Positions 1 through 8,443 of a DNA stretch of 64,000 bases are shown one piece after another (position 1 is the stretch's first letter; each line of letters opens with the position of its first letter). Location of the stretch: assembly GCA_023441055.1 (NCBI GenBank), contig JAEZQY010000009.1, positions 3,142-67,141 of the forward strand. Direction: 5' to 3'. The DNA comes from Bacillota bacterium (GTDB lineage: Bacteria > Bacillota > Bacilli > Paenibacillales > UBA4045). The notes under the pieces were generated by a model. That model did not search any database. It saw only the letters and a list, made by a program, of their open reading frames with translations, and was not told the DNA's origin. Position numbers and translations under genes: made by a program.

Positions 1-198
1 GGTAATCGGTACGGTCGCGCCAGCGCCGGCAAACTCGATGAAGGGGTCATACCACCCTAGTCCATCTACGATGGCTCCGAGCACAACCAGTGTGGTCATG
101 GTGTACGGCGGGGTAAGCTTGCCTACATCGAACATTAACTGCCCGAGCGTACAGATTGCCCCGCCTACTAGGAATGCCCATAGAAAGTCCCATCCCAT
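1..198 (-). CDS. spoVAE: Stage V sporulation protein AE (SpoVAE), partial
   Basis: The N-terminal 66 residues of SpoVAE (SpoVAEb type) are encoded here; the rest lies beyond the window edge. The visible part begins MGWDFLWAFLVGGAICTLGQ, a membrane segment, followed by a second hydrophobic stretch and the GAGATVPIT motif that SpoVAC also carries (GAGTAVPVT). SpoVAC and SpoVAE are paralogous membrane subunits of the channel that moves Ca-dipicolinate into the forespore and out again at germination. ATG at 198 follows a GAGGTG ribosome site in the end of spoVAD, four bases after its stop, so translation is probably coupled. Family assignment is firm; whether the gene is intact cannot be judged. 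Confidence 0.9.
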   Translation of the reverse strand, partial: MGWDFLWAFLVGGAICTLGQLMFDVGKLTPPYTMTTLVVLGAIVDGLGWYDPFIEFAGAGATVPIT

Positions 199-202
199 AG
201 CG

Positions 203-1216
203 TTATAACACCTCGCTTTCTATCGCTACCGCGTGGGCTATGCAGGGGATCGATTCCCCTTGCTGGAACGAGATGGTAGACAACAACGCGCCGGTGGCCA
301 CGACCAGAATGCGCTTCAAATCCCCGCGCTTCAAGCGATTAAGCAGATGCCCATAGGTAACCACTGCGGAGCACGCGCAGCCGCTGCCGCCTGATTGTAC
401 CTGTTGGGTATTGTAGTCATAGATCAACATGCCGCAGTCCTGATAGGTCGTCTGCTGGATCGGAATATTGTTCTGCTTCAATAATGTGCTGGCGATTTCG
501 TATCCGACCTTCGACAGATCTCCGGTGACGATCAGATCATAGTAGCCAGGCGAACGCTTCAAGTCCTCGAAGTGAGCGGTCAACGTATCTACCGCAGCCG
601 GCGCCATGGCAGCCCCCATATTGAATGGATCCTTAATGCCCATGTCGATAATCTTACCGATTGTGGCCGCAGTGACGCGAGGGCCGCTTCCCGAAGCGCC
701 CACTAGTCCAGCGCCAGCGCCTGTCACGGTATATTGCGCGGTGGGCGGCTTCTGTGAGCCATATTCGGTCGGATAGCGAAACTGCTTCTCCGCGGTTGCA
801 TTATGGCTGGAGGTAGCTGCTATCACATGCTTGGCACCTCCGGAATTGACTAGCATCGCTGCTGTGGCTAAGCTGAGCATGGAGGTGGAGCAGGCGCCGA
901 ATACGCCGAGGAACGGAAGACCCAGCGTGCGAGCGGCGAATGTACTTGAGATGATCTGATTCATCAGATCACCGCCGACCATAAACTGCACATCCTCCTT
1001 CTGCAGCGCCGCCTTCTGCATGGCGAGCTGTGCCGCATGCTCGAATAAGGCTCGCTCAGACTTCTCCCAGCTGTCTTGACCAATCGTTAGATCATCATGA
1101 ATGTGATCGAAATCCGCCGCGAGCGGGCCTTGTCCCTCGAACGGTCCGACTACAGCCGCAGACGATAGGATGACGGGTTTATTTTCGAATATCCAGCTCT
1201 GTTGCCCCTTCAGCAT
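203..1216 (-). CDS. spoVAD: Stage V sporulation protein AD (SpoVAD)
   Basis: A 337-residue SpoVAD, the full family length. It has the thiolase / ketoacyl-synthase III-like fold of this family, including the GVFGACSTSM stretch with Cys109 where the thiolase nucleophile would lie. In B. subtilis SpoVAD binds dipicolinic acid at the outer face of the forespore membrane and is needed for its uptake. The gene follows spoVAC by four bases and precedes spoVAE by four, so the three form one transcript. Start at 1216 gives MLKGQQSWIF after a purine-rich GGCGGGAGCTGAG stretch. Expression by forespore SigG is expected from family knowledge; I found no convincing SigG promoter. Confidence 0.96.
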   Translation of the reverse strand: MLKGQQSWIFENKPVILSSAAVVGPFEGQGPLAADFDHIHDDLTIGQDSWEKSERALFEHAAQLAMQKAALQKEDVQFMVGGDLMNQIISSTFAARTLGLPFLGVFGACSTSMLSLATAAMLVNSGGAKHVIAATSSHNATAEKQFRYPTEYGSQKPPTAQYTVTGAGAGLVGASGSGPRVTAATIGKIIDMGIKDPFNMGAAMAPAAVDTLTAHFEDLKRSPGYYDLIVTGDLSKVGYEIASTLLKQNNIPIQQTTYQDCGMLIYDYNTQQVQSGGSGCACSAVVTYGHLLNRLKRGDLKRILVVATGALLSTISFQQGESIPCIAHAVAIESEVL

Positions 1217-1220
1217 ACGC

Positions 1221-1706
1221 TCAGCTCCCGCCTCTCGTGGCTAATTCAGGATGGAAGATCATGTAGACGATCGCGACGAGGAAGGCGGAGACGACGCCGA
1301 ATACGATAACCGGCCCCGCCAGCTTGAACATCTTGGCTCCGACACCTAGTACGAAGCCTTCCTTCCGATGCTCGATGGCCGCTGACGCCATAGAATTAGC
1401 GAAGCCCGTTACCGGGACGGCGGTACCTGCGCCTGCCCACTGCGCGATCTTGTCATACCAGCCGAAGCCGGTCAGCAAGACAGACAGCAGGATCATGACC
1501 GCAACGGTTGGGTTTCCGGCAGACTTCTTATCGAAGCCGAACCATTCAATGAATCCCACTTGTACACATTGGCCAATTAAGCAGATGAATCCGCCGATCA
1601 GGAAGGCCTTCAAGCAATTCATCAGGATCGGCCGCTTGGGCTCATGCTCCTTAGCAAGTTGTTTGTATTGTTCGGGTGTAAGCTGCTTCTTCTTAGATTT
1701 CGTCAT
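1221..1706 (-). CDS. spoVAC: Stage V sporulation protein AC (SpoVAC)
   Basis: A small membrane protein of about 161 residues with several hydrophobic segments and the SpoVA motif GAGTAVPVTGFANSM. SpoVAC is a channel-forming subunit for dipicolinate movement across the spore inner membrane and acts in B. subtilis as a mechanosensitive channel in germination. The frame opens further upstream (1769), but the start at 1706 is preferred: GGAGG lies a few bases before ATG, and the resulting MTKSKKKQLTPEQYKQ matches the usual N-terminus. With this start the gene overlaps the end of the upstream DUF421 gene by 14 bases, which indicates translational coupling. Confidence 0.94.
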   Translation of the reverse strand: MTKSKKKQLTPEQYKQLAKEHEPKRPILMNCLKAFLIGGFICLIGQCVQVGFIEWFGFDKKSAGNPTVAVMILLSVLLTGFGWYDKIAQWAGAGTAVPVTGFANSMASAAIEHRKEGFVLGVGAKMFKLAGPVIVFGVVSAFLVAIVYMIFHPELATRGGS

Positions 1707-2409
1707 TAGGGCCTCCAGTTCTGCGCGCGGGATTGTCGAATTGATCGAGGTGGAGCTGTCCATTCTCATCAGCCTGGGCTAGGAAGACCTGCTCGAGCTT
1801 CACACCGTGCTTGCTTAGCTCCTGCTCCAACCACTCCTTGTTCCTGCCCATCTGGGTCAGCGGGTTCTTCATTAAGTTGCCGTCCATGATGACGGTGTAA
1901 GGTGGCTTCTCGGGAGGCGGATGCAGATTCAGCATGCTCGGGGTCAAGGGCTGTAGCTCCTTCTTCAATTGTGTGCTCAGCTTGCCATCGGATTCGAGAA
2001 CAGCGAATTCAACATCGCCCACCGCGAATATGCCTTGGCCGCGAAGTTGCTGCAGCAGATCGTCGGCATTGTACTTGGCCTTTCTCAGGTTGTCCTCCAG
2101 AATCTGGCCACGCCGGATGACGACCTTGGATTTACCTTCGACGAAGTCCCGCACGCCCTTGCTCTTCATGGTCCAATATTCCAGCAGATAAGAGATGGTC
2201 ACCCAGACACCCAGCGAGATAATACCGAGCCACCAGTGGGAATCAAGATCGAGTGATATGTAGGCGGCGATACTCCCGACCGTAATGCCGGTAATATATT
2301 CGAATAATGAAATTTGCGAAACTTGTTTCTTGCCCAGCAGCTTGGTAGCGAAAAATAAAACCACTACCGCAACTAATGTGCGAATCGAGATTTCGATCCA
2401 TGCGGGCAT
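1693..2409 (-). CDS. DUF421 (YetF/YrbG-type) membrane protein heading the spoVA genes
   Basis: 238 residues: hydrophobic segments occupy roughly the first 80 residues, then a soluble C-terminal region with the GDVEFAVLESDGKLS and YTVIMDGNL stretches typical of DUF421 (YetF, YrbG, YdfR). In heat-resistant bacilli a DUF421-containing protein (2Duf, DUF421 plus DUF1657) is encoded in the mobile spoVA2mob operon and stabilises the spore inner membrane. Here the protein has DUF421 only, but heads spoVAC-spoVAD-spoVAE and overlaps spoVAC by 14 bases. A spore-membrane role is an inference from context. Start ATG at 2409 follows AAGGGAGGG, a strong ribosome site. Confidence 0.88.
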   Translation of the reverse strand: MPAWIEISIRTLVAVVVLFFATKLLGKKQVSQISLFEYITGITVGSIAAYISLDLDSHWWLGIISLGVWVTISYLLEYWTMKSKGVRDFVEGKSKVVIRRGQILEDNLRKAKYNADDLLQQLRGQGIFAVGDVEFAVLESDGKLSTQLKKELQPLTPSMLNLHPPPEKPPYTVIMDGNLMKNPLTQMGRNKEWLEQELSKHGVKLEQVFLAQADENGQLHLDQFDNPARRTGGPNDEI

Positions 2410-2576
2410 ATCGCCGTCCCTCCCTTAAGTGTGTTGCTGCGCAAGCTAGTTACAAGATACCCTCATGTGGAATTTGTTATTCATGATAGGCAGCGGCTTC
2501 GTAAGAGCGGGGCATACCCATAATCGGTTAGAGTATGATAAAATGTGGACATGCAGAAGCAAGCGGGGGGACAATC

Positions 2577-3677
2577 ATGAAAGAGGAACGATTGAAGGAG
2601 CAGTTGCAGCAAATTCTGCAAGCCGAAGTCCGTAGAGAAACCCGAACAGTTAAGGAATGGAAAGCGATGGGAGGTAGCAGAACGTCCGGTGACTGGTACA
2701 CAAGTGTGAAGATCGATGATACCTTGTATGTGCCGACTTCGCTGGAGGGTTCTTCTATCTCGCTGCTGGCTATAACGGCGGGCGGATGGTCGCAGCGGGA
2801 ACGCGATCTGGTGGAATTCATCGTGGATAACAGCTATAACGTGGACAAGCGTCAGAGCTTGAAGAGCGAGCATGAGCGCTTCGTGGCCGCTGTGCGCGAC
2901 TGGATTGAGGAACGAGCGGCGAGCGGTTCGCCGGATGATCAGGATCCGCCTGTGGAGGTCACCCGGCATTCCGCATTATTCGGGACGAAGGTGCCGTTCC
3001 TCGTATATGGCGAGTATACAAGCTCAAATCAGGAAGAATATAAGGATATGAAGAAGCTGCTGGAGACATTCTTCGATGGTGATATTCTACTGATTCCGTT
3101 AATGGACAAGGAATGGCTGGTGCTCGGCAGCGAGTCGCTTCTAACGGACGCGGATGAGGAGGAGGGCTCAGCGGAGAGTGCGGAGGAGCAACTGGCGTCC
3201 TTATGCCTGGGGCTGCAAGCCGTTATCTCGACGGAGGGAGCTGGCGACTGCCATGTATCGGCTTATTACCCGATCACCCCAGTGCAAACCTTGCCCTCGA
3301 CTGTCATCAAGCTGCGTGAGGCGATCTCGATTGGCCGCTTGCAGCATGCGGGTCAATATATCCATCTGCCGTGGGAGCTGTATCTGGATCAATTGCTTAG
3401 CCCGCTCTCCCACTCGGATCGCTTGAAATTCATCGAGCAGGTGTTCAAGCGCAAGGATCCGCAATTAGATCGAGAGACGATCCAGACACTGGAGACGTTC
3501 TTCGAGCTGGATTGCAATGTGAGCGAGACAGCCAAGCATCTGTACATTCACCGCAATACGCTGCTGTATCGCTTGGATAAGTTTAAGCAGGAGTCGGGCT
3601 TGGATGTGCGGACCTTCAATCAGGCCGTTCATGTGAAGCTGGCGTTACAATTGTACAAAGTAACGAAAAGACTATAA
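2577..3677 (+). CDS. PucR/CdaR-type helix-turn-helix regulator
   Basis: About 366 residues. The last ~60 form the PucR C-terminal helix-turn-helix (HTH_30): ELDCNVSETAKHLYIHRNTL, then LLYRLDKFKQESG, close to the CdaR/PucR consensus. The first ~290 residues resemble no sensor domain I can name. The start chosen is ATG 2577 (MKEERLKEQ), which follows GCGGGGGGA; an upstream in-frame ATG at 2535 lacks a ribosome site. The gene lies 90 bases upstream of the sugar-ABC ATPase gene on the same strand, so control of that gene, or co-transcription with it, is a reasonable inference. CdaR-type proteins usually respond to sugar acids or purine breakdown products; the ligand here is unknown. Confidence 0.85.
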   Translation: MKEERLKEQLQQILQAEVRRETRTVKEWKAMGGSRTSGDWYTSVKIDDTLYVPTSLEGSSISLLAITAGGWSQRERDLVEFIVDNSYNVDKRQSLKSEHERFVAAVRDWIEERAASGSPDDQDPPVEVTRHSALFGTKVPFLVYGEYTSSNQEEYKDMKKLLETFFDGDILLIPLMDKEWLVLGSESLLTDADEEEGSAESAEEQLASLCLGLQAVISTEGAGDCHVSAYYPITPVQTLPSTVIKLREAISIGRLQHAGQYIHLPWELYLDQLLSPLSHSDRLKFIEQVFKRKDPQLDRETIQTLETFFELDCNVSETAKHLYIHRNTLLYRLDKFKQESGLDVRTFNQAVHVKLALQLYKVTKRL

Positions 3678-3767
3678 TTTTTTTGTGAATTATGTGCATG
3701 GTTATTCAATTCGGGCTGGAGTATGATGAAGATGTACTAAATTTGATCATGAGTAGGGGGATTTCAC

Positions 3768-4892
3768 ATGGCAGGCGTTCGTTTGAGCCACATTTACAAG
3801 ACATACCCAGGAAGCCAGACCCACACAGTTATCGACTTTGACCTGGAAGTTAAAGATAAGGAGTTCTTGGTACTGGTCGGTCCATCCGGTTGCGGTAAAT
3901 CCACAACATTGCGTATGATTGCCGGACTGGAAGAAATTACAGAAGGCGAATTGTATATCGGTGACCGCTTGGTTAACGATGTAGCTCCTAAGGATCGCGA
4001 CATTGCGATGGTTTTCCAATCCTATGCTCTATATCCGCATATGAACGTGTATCAGAACATGGCATTCGGTCTGAAGCTGCGTAAGTTCAAGAAGGCCGAC
4101 ATCGATGCCCGCGTTCGTGAAGCAGCTCGAATTCTCGATATCGAGCACTTGCTGGACCGCAAGCCGAAGGCACTCTCCGGTGGTCAACGTCAGCGTGTCG
4201 CGCTGGGCCGTGCAATTGTTCGTGAGCCTCAAGTGTTCTTGATGGACGAACCACTCTCCAACCTCGACGCTAAGCTGCGTGTACAGATGCGCGCGGAAAT
4301 TGCTAAGCTGCACAAGCGTCTAGAGACTACAATCATCTATGTAACGCATGACCAGACAGAGGCCATGACGATGGGTGACAGAATTGTTATTATGAAGGAC
4401 GGCTACATTCAACAAGCTGCTGCACCGACTGAAGTTTATAACAATCCAAGAAACCTGTTCGTTGCAGGCTTCATCGGATCTCCTGCGATGAACTTCGTAG
4501 ATGGTTCCCTGACTGAAGAAGGCGGCAATGTGGTCTTCAAGTCCAGAGGCGTTAGCGTGGCGATTCCTGAAGGCAGAGCCAAGCAGCTTCGTGAGGGCGG
4601 CTATGTAGGCAAGGAAGTTGTGTTCGGTATTCGTCCTGAGGATCTGCATGCTGAGCCGATCTTCATGGAAGCATCGCCGAATAGCATCGTCAACGCTCAA
4701 ATTGAAGTATCGGAAAACCTCGGTCACGAGCAAATCCTATACCTCGAAGGCATTGGCGAGGGCACAATCGTAGCGCGTCTGGATGGACGTCAATCCGTAT
4801 CGGATTCGACTAACATCAAGCTCGCAATCGATATGAACAAGATCCACATCTTCGACAAGGAAACAGAACTCGCTGTATTCTACCAAGAGTAA
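3768..4892 (+). CDS. msmX: Sugar ABC transporter ATPase, MsmX/UgpC/MalK type
   Basis: 374 residues, the normal length for the CUT1 sugar-importer ATPase family. Visible motifs are Walker A GPSGCGKST (38-46), Q-loop near 84, signature LSGGQ (136-140), Walker B VFLMDEP (156-162), H-loop in YVTHDQTEAM, and a C-terminal TOBE/OB regulatory region. In B. subtilis the orphan ATPase MsmX serves many importers that lack their own ATPase. This gene is likewise alone, and two importers in this window (31216-34559 and 40381-43892) have no ATPase gene, so a shared role is likely. ATG 3768 follows GTAGGGGG. A strong hairpin terminator lies just downstream, so it is probably a one- or two-gene unit. Confidence 0.93.
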   Translation: MAGVRLSHIYKTYPGSQTHTVIDFDLEVKDKEFLVLVGPSGCGKSTTLRMIAGLEEITEGELYIGDRLVNDVAPKDRDIAMVFQSYALYPHMNVYQNMAFGLKLRKFKKADIDARVREAARILDIEHLLDRKPKALSGGQRQRVALGRAIVREPQVFLMDEPLSNLDAKLRVQMRAEIAKLHKRLETTIIYVTHDQTEAMTMGDRIVIMKDGYIQQAAAPTEVYNNPRNLFVAGFIGSPAMNFVDGSLTEEGGNVVFKSRGVSVAIPEGRAKQLREGGYVGKEVVFGIRPEDLHAEPIFMEASPNSIVNAQIEVSENLGHEQILYLEGIGEGTIVARLDGRQSVSDSTNIKLAIDMNKIHIFDKETELAVFYQE

Positions 4893-4910
4893 GAGCGACT
4901 TGATTTCGAA

Positions 4911-4940
4911 GGGGCTGCCTGTTATAGGCAGCCCCTTCTT
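4911..4940 (+). terminator. Rho-independent terminator after the sugar ABC ATPase
   Basis: Inverted repeat GGGGCTGCC / GGCAGCCCC around a TGTTATA loop, followed by TTCTT. It lies 18 bases after the ATPase stop codon. Confidence 0.9.
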
Positions 4941-5062
4941 GAGATTCAACGGATGATGAACACGCGGTGCTGCATCCAATATCGGTGTGATTTGGTTGTC
5001 TTCGTTTCGGTTTTCCTATATCATGAAAAAAGGACGCTACGTAGTAAAGGAGTTAAACCGAA

Positions 5063-6001
5063 ATGGCAAAAAAGTTGAAGGTCTCCGAAGTGGTAGCACG
5101 GTTTAACATGGAAGTGATCAGCGGCGAGGCGGGATTGAAGCGGCCGATTACGACGACCGATCTGTATCGGCCAGGTTTAGAGCTGGCTGGCTACTTCCAT
5201 TATCATCCGAAGGAACGCATACAAATTCTAGGCAAGACTGAGATTACCTTCAGTCAGCAATTGCCTGAGATCATTAAGAAGGAACGTATGCTGGAATTAT
5301 GCGCAAATGAGACGCCATGCATTATTGTGTCGAGAGGCATGGATGTGCCAGAGGCATTAATTGAAGCATCTGCTCAGACGGGAACTCCGATTCTTAGAAG
5401 TCCTAATACAACGACTATGCTCGCTAGTCGCATCACTGGATTCTTAGAGAATCGATTGGCGCCGACTACGACCATTCACGGTGTACTGGTGGATGTGTAC
5501 GGTGTTGGTATGCTGATTACGGGAACTAGCGGAATAGGCAAGAGTGAGACCGCTCTAGAATTGGTGAAGCGTGGACATCGTCTAGTTGCCGATGACGCGG
5601 TGGAGATTATTCAGACTGCAGATCATGCGTTGTTCGGCACTGCGCCTGAATTAATCCGACATCTATTAGAAATTCGCGGGGTAGGCATCATTAATGTGAT
5701 GACCTTATTCGGCGCTGGAGCGATCCGCACAGAGAAGAAGATTACCGTCGTATGCAGACTGGAAACCTGGCAAGAGGATAAGCAATACGACCGTCTCGGT
5801 CTGGATGAGGAATTGACTAGAATTATCGATACCGATCTCCCGCTAGTCACAATACCAGTACGGCCTGGTCGAAACCTGGCTGTTATCATTGAGGTAGCGG
5901 CGATGAATTACCGCTTGAAGCGGATGGGCTACAATGCTGCGCTGCAATTTACCAATAAGCTGACAGAATCGATCGCGGATGAGCATGATGACTATGAGTG
6001 A
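5063..6001 (+). CDS. hprK: HPr kinase/phosphorylase (HprK/P)
   Basis: 312 residues, as usual. HprK/P phosphorylates HPr and Crh on Ser46 when glycolytic intermediates are high and dephosphorylates them when they fall, which sets CcpA-dependent catabolite repression. Walker A GTSGIGKSE is at 154-162 and the family signature EIRGVGIINV at 203-212; the N-terminal half is the typical non-catalytic domain. ATG 5063 follows AAAGGAG. It heads the conserved run hprK-lgt-ppaX, with lgt starting 24 bases after its stop. Its probable substrate encoded nearby is the HPr-like protein at 25456-25725. Confidence 0.97.
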   Translation: MAKKLKVSEVVARFNMEVISGEAGLKRPITTTDLYRPGLELAGYFHYHPKERIQILGKTEITFSQQLPEIIKKERMLELCANETPCIIVSRGMDVPEALIEASAQTGTPILRSPNTTTMLASRITGFLENRLAPTTTIHGVLVDVYGVGMLITGTSGIGKSETALELVKRGHRLVADDAVEIIQTADHALFGTAPELIRHLLEIRGVGIINVMTLFGAGAIRTEKKITVVCRLETWQEDKQYDRLGLDEELTRIIDTDLPLVTIPVRPGRNLAVIIEVAAMNYRLKRMGYNAALQFTNKLTESIADEHDDYE

Positions 6002-6025
6002 ATGAGTAGAAAGTGAGGATAAGAG

Positions 6026-7264
6026 ATGAGTTTGCTTCCCCTGATTAATCCAATTGCGCTGACCATCGGGAGCATTGAGATTCGTTGGTATGGCATCATT
6101 CTGGGGCTGGCTGCGTTAGCTGGCTTGCTGTTGGCTGTACGAGAAGGTAAACGCTTCAATATAAAGCCGGACTTCTTCATGGATTTATTGTTGATCGGTG
6201 TGCCGTCCGCTATCATTGCAGCTCGTATCTATTATGTGGCGTTCGAATGGGACGTCTATAAGGGAAACTTCTATGAGATGATTGCCATCTGGCATGGCGG
6301 TATCGCAATCCACGGCGCGTTAATCGGAGCGATTATCGGCGCTGTTATCTATACCAGAGTGAAGAAGGTCAACTTCTGGCGAATTGCGGATATTGCGGCT
6401 CCTTCCTTAATTGCCGGACAGATGATCGGACGATGGGGCAATTTCGTGAATCAGGAAGCACATGGCGGTCCTGTAGAACAGAGCTTCCTAACCGACACCT
6501 TACATATCCCCAACTGGATCGTCAATCATATGAATATAGAAGGAATTTATTATCATCCTACCTTCCTCTATGAGTCACTATGGAACTTCGCAGGCCTCCT
6601 GCTGCTGTTCCTGCTGCGCAGAGGCACCTTCCTGCGCGCTGGAGAACTGTTCATGAGTTACTTCATCTGGTATTCCATCGGTCGATTTTACATTGAAGGG
6701 GTCCGCACGGACAGCCTCGCCTTCGAGGGTCCACAGTGGCTAGACGCCTTCATGGATGCGCTATGGGCTCCGATGAATATCGTGTTCGATCCTGGCGCCC
6801 TGCCATTCGGCGGAGGGAATATTAGAAGCGCGCAGTTCACCAGCTTAGTGATCATTATTGTGGCTGTAGCATTCATCCTATGGCGCCGCCTGCGAGGCGG
6901 TCAGCCTCCGCGCTATCAGGATCCGATTATGTTCGGTAAGCCAGGCAGTACGATTATTGAGCAAGATGATCAAGAGATACAGAAATCGCAGACCGGACAA
7001 GCTGCCGGCGTGAGCGGCGCAGAACGTGATGACGATGATGTGCAGCAGGTGAAGCAATCAGCTGCAGAGCCGGAAGCGCGGAAAGCCTCTGAGTCGAAGA
7101 TTCCGGCTGAGACTAAGCCGATAACTGCTGAGGTGAGCGTGAATACGGCGGCGGTGGAGAAGCCTGAGCGCGGTAACACGGATTCGCCGAACAAGACGGC
7201 AGATTCGGATGCGGAGGATGTTCAGTCGGCGAGTAGAATTAAACCTGGGAATCCGTTTCTATGA
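6026..7264 (+). CDS. lgt: Prolipoprotein diacylglyceryl transferase (Lgt) with long acidic tail
   Basis: Lgt transfers diacylglycerol from phosphatidylglycerol to the lipobox cysteine of prelipoproteins at the membrane. The catalytic core of about 290 residues is complete: H96-G97 in GGIAIHGALIG and the Lgt signature GRWGNFVNQEAHG (135-147), spread over seven or so membrane segments. The protein is 412 residues, though, against about 270-290 usually. The extra ~120 residues after the last membrane segment are hydrophilic, rich in Asp, Glu, Lys, Ala and Ser, and show no fold I recognise. The stop overlaps the ppaX start by four bases (ATGA). The two binding lipoproteins in this window are likely clients. 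Confidence 0.96.
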   Translation: MSLLPLINPIALTIGSIEIRWYGIILGLAALAGLLLAVREGKRFNIKPDFFMDLLLIGVPSAIIAARIYYVAFEWDVYKGNFYEMIAIWHGGIAIHGALIGAIIGAVIYTRVKKVNFWRIADIAAPSLIAGQMIGRWGNFVNQEAHGGPVEQSFLTDTLHIPNWIVNHMNIEGIYYHPTFLYESLWNFAGLLLLFLLRRGTFLRAGELFMSYFIWYSIGRFYIEGVRTDSLAFEGPQWLDAFMDALWAPMNIVFDPGALPFGGGNIRSAQFTSLVIIIVAVAFILWRRLRGGQPPRYQDPIMFGKPGSTIIEQDDQEIQKSQTGQAAGVSGAERDDDDVQQVKQSAAEPEARKASESKIPAETKPITAEVSVNTAAVEKPERGNTDSPNKTADSDAEDVQSASRIKPGNPFL

Positions 7265-7914
7265 GCAGATGTGTCTTATTCGATCTCGATGGAACAATTG
7301 TGGATACGAATGAATTAATCATTGAGAGCTTCCAATATGTGCTTCGCGAGAACCTGACCCTGGATGTGCCCAGAGAGCAGATTATCCCATACATGGGTCA
7401 GACGCTGGCGGATCAGTTCCGCGCATTCACAGGACTGGACGAGGTTGAGGCGCTCACGCAGGCCTATCGCGTGTATAACCTGATCAAGCATGATGAGATG
7501 GTGAGCCTGTTTCCGAATGTGCTGGAAGTCGTACAGCGGTTATCAGCAGAGGGCTTCAAGCTGGGCGTAGTGACGACGAAGGCGCGAGAGACGAGTGACC
7601 GGGTGCTGCGTATGTTCGGATTGCTCCCCTATATGGGCACTATTGTGACGGTCGATGATGTGGTGCATCCTAAGCCGCACGCAGAGCCTGTCCTGAAGGC
7701 GATGAAGGAGCTAGGCGCTAATCCGGAGCAGACCTGGATGGTAGGAGACAGCCCAGCGGATATGGGGGCGGCGAAGGCAGCAGGCGTACGAGCGGTAGCA
7801 GTAGGCTGGTCACTCAAGCCCGTGTCTGTTCTGCGTGAGCATGGAGCGGATGCTGTGATTGATAAGATGGAGGATCTATACGAGCTATGCGGACTGAAGG
7901 AGATTCCTCTGTGA
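7261..7914 (+). CDS. ppaX: Pyrophosphatase PpaX (HAD family)
   Basis: 217 residues of the HAD superfamily, with motif I DLDGTIVDT at the N-terminus, a Lys-containing motif KPHAEP near 140 and motif III GDSPADMGAAKAAG. PpaX hydrolyses the pyrophosphate made when HprK/P dephosphorylates HPr-Ser46-P, which fits its place two genes after hprK. It is translationally coupled to lgt through a four-base overlap and its own stop is embedded in the GTGA start of the next gene. Other HAD phosphatases are similar in sequence; the operon position decides the name. Confidence 0.93.
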   Translation: MSRCVLFDLDGTIVDTNELIIESFQYVLRENLTLDVPREQIIPYMGQTLADQFRAFTGLDEVEALTQAYRVYNLIKHDEMVSLFPNVLEVVQRLSAEGFKLGVVTTKARETSDRVLRMFGLLPYMGTIVTVDDVVHPKPHAEPVLKAMKELGANPEQTWMVGDSPADMGAAKAAGVRAVAVGWSLKPVSVLREHGADAVIDKMEDLYELCGLKEIPL

Positions 7915-8423
7915 GGAAGACGGAGCGGTACCCGGTCGAGGGTCCGAATGCGCTATGGCAAATTTATAAGACAGTCAGTAAGTGGAAGGGGATCCGCAAC
8001 TTCATCTTCATCCAGATCAGCCGGTATTGCCCTTCTCTACCGGTGAAGAACTGGATCTACCGGCATGTGCTCGGGATGAAGGTTGGAGAACATACCGCCT
8101 TTGCGCTGATGGTGATGGTGGATGTGTTCTTCCCAGAGCGGATACGAATCGGAAGCAACAGTATCATCGGCTATAATACAACAATATTGGCGCATGAGTA
8201 TCTAATCGGCGAATATCGGTTGGGCGATGTCGACATTGGCTCTAGAGTGATGATCGGTGCGAATTCTACCATATTGCCTGGTGTGACGATTGGCGATGAT
8301 GCAGTCGTCTCTGCGGGGACACTTGTTCATAAGTCTGTACCTGCTGGCGCATTCGTAGGCGGCAACCCGATGCGTGTGATCCGTGAAGCCGCTACTTCGG
8401 ATAGGATTGGTCAGGAAGACTAG
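7911..8423 (+). CDS. Left-handed beta-helix acyltransferase, YvoF-like
   Basis: About 170 residues with hexapeptide repeats from the middle to the C-terminus (IRIGSNSIIG, VDIGSRVMIG, TILPGVTIGDDAVVSAG), the signature of left-handed beta-helix acetyltransferases of the maltose/galactoside O-acetyltransferase and YvoF group. The acceptor is not known. I chose GTG at 7911: AAGGAG lies seven bases upstream and the codon overlaps the ppaX stop as GTGA. An upstream ATG at 7887 would give a 28-base overlap and no good ribosome site. B. subtilis has yvoF at the same place after ppaX. Followed by a cluster of hairpins. Confidence 0.86.
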   Translation: MRKTERYPVEGPNALWQIYKTVSKWKGIRNFIFIQISRYCPSLPVKNWIYRHVLGMKVGEHTAFALMVMVDVFFPERIRIGSNSIIGYNTTILAHEYLIGEYRLGDVDIGSRVMIGANSTILPGVTIGDDAVVSAGTLVHKSVPAGAFVGGNPMRVIREAATSDRIGQED

Positions 8424-8443
8424 AATACATAAGAGAAGACCTA

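Noticed and set aside
2410..2576. SigG promoter for the DUF421-spoVA genes
   Set aside because: GAATA and CATGAGGGTA motifs are present on the minus strand, but their spacing is about ten bases, not the 17-18 required.
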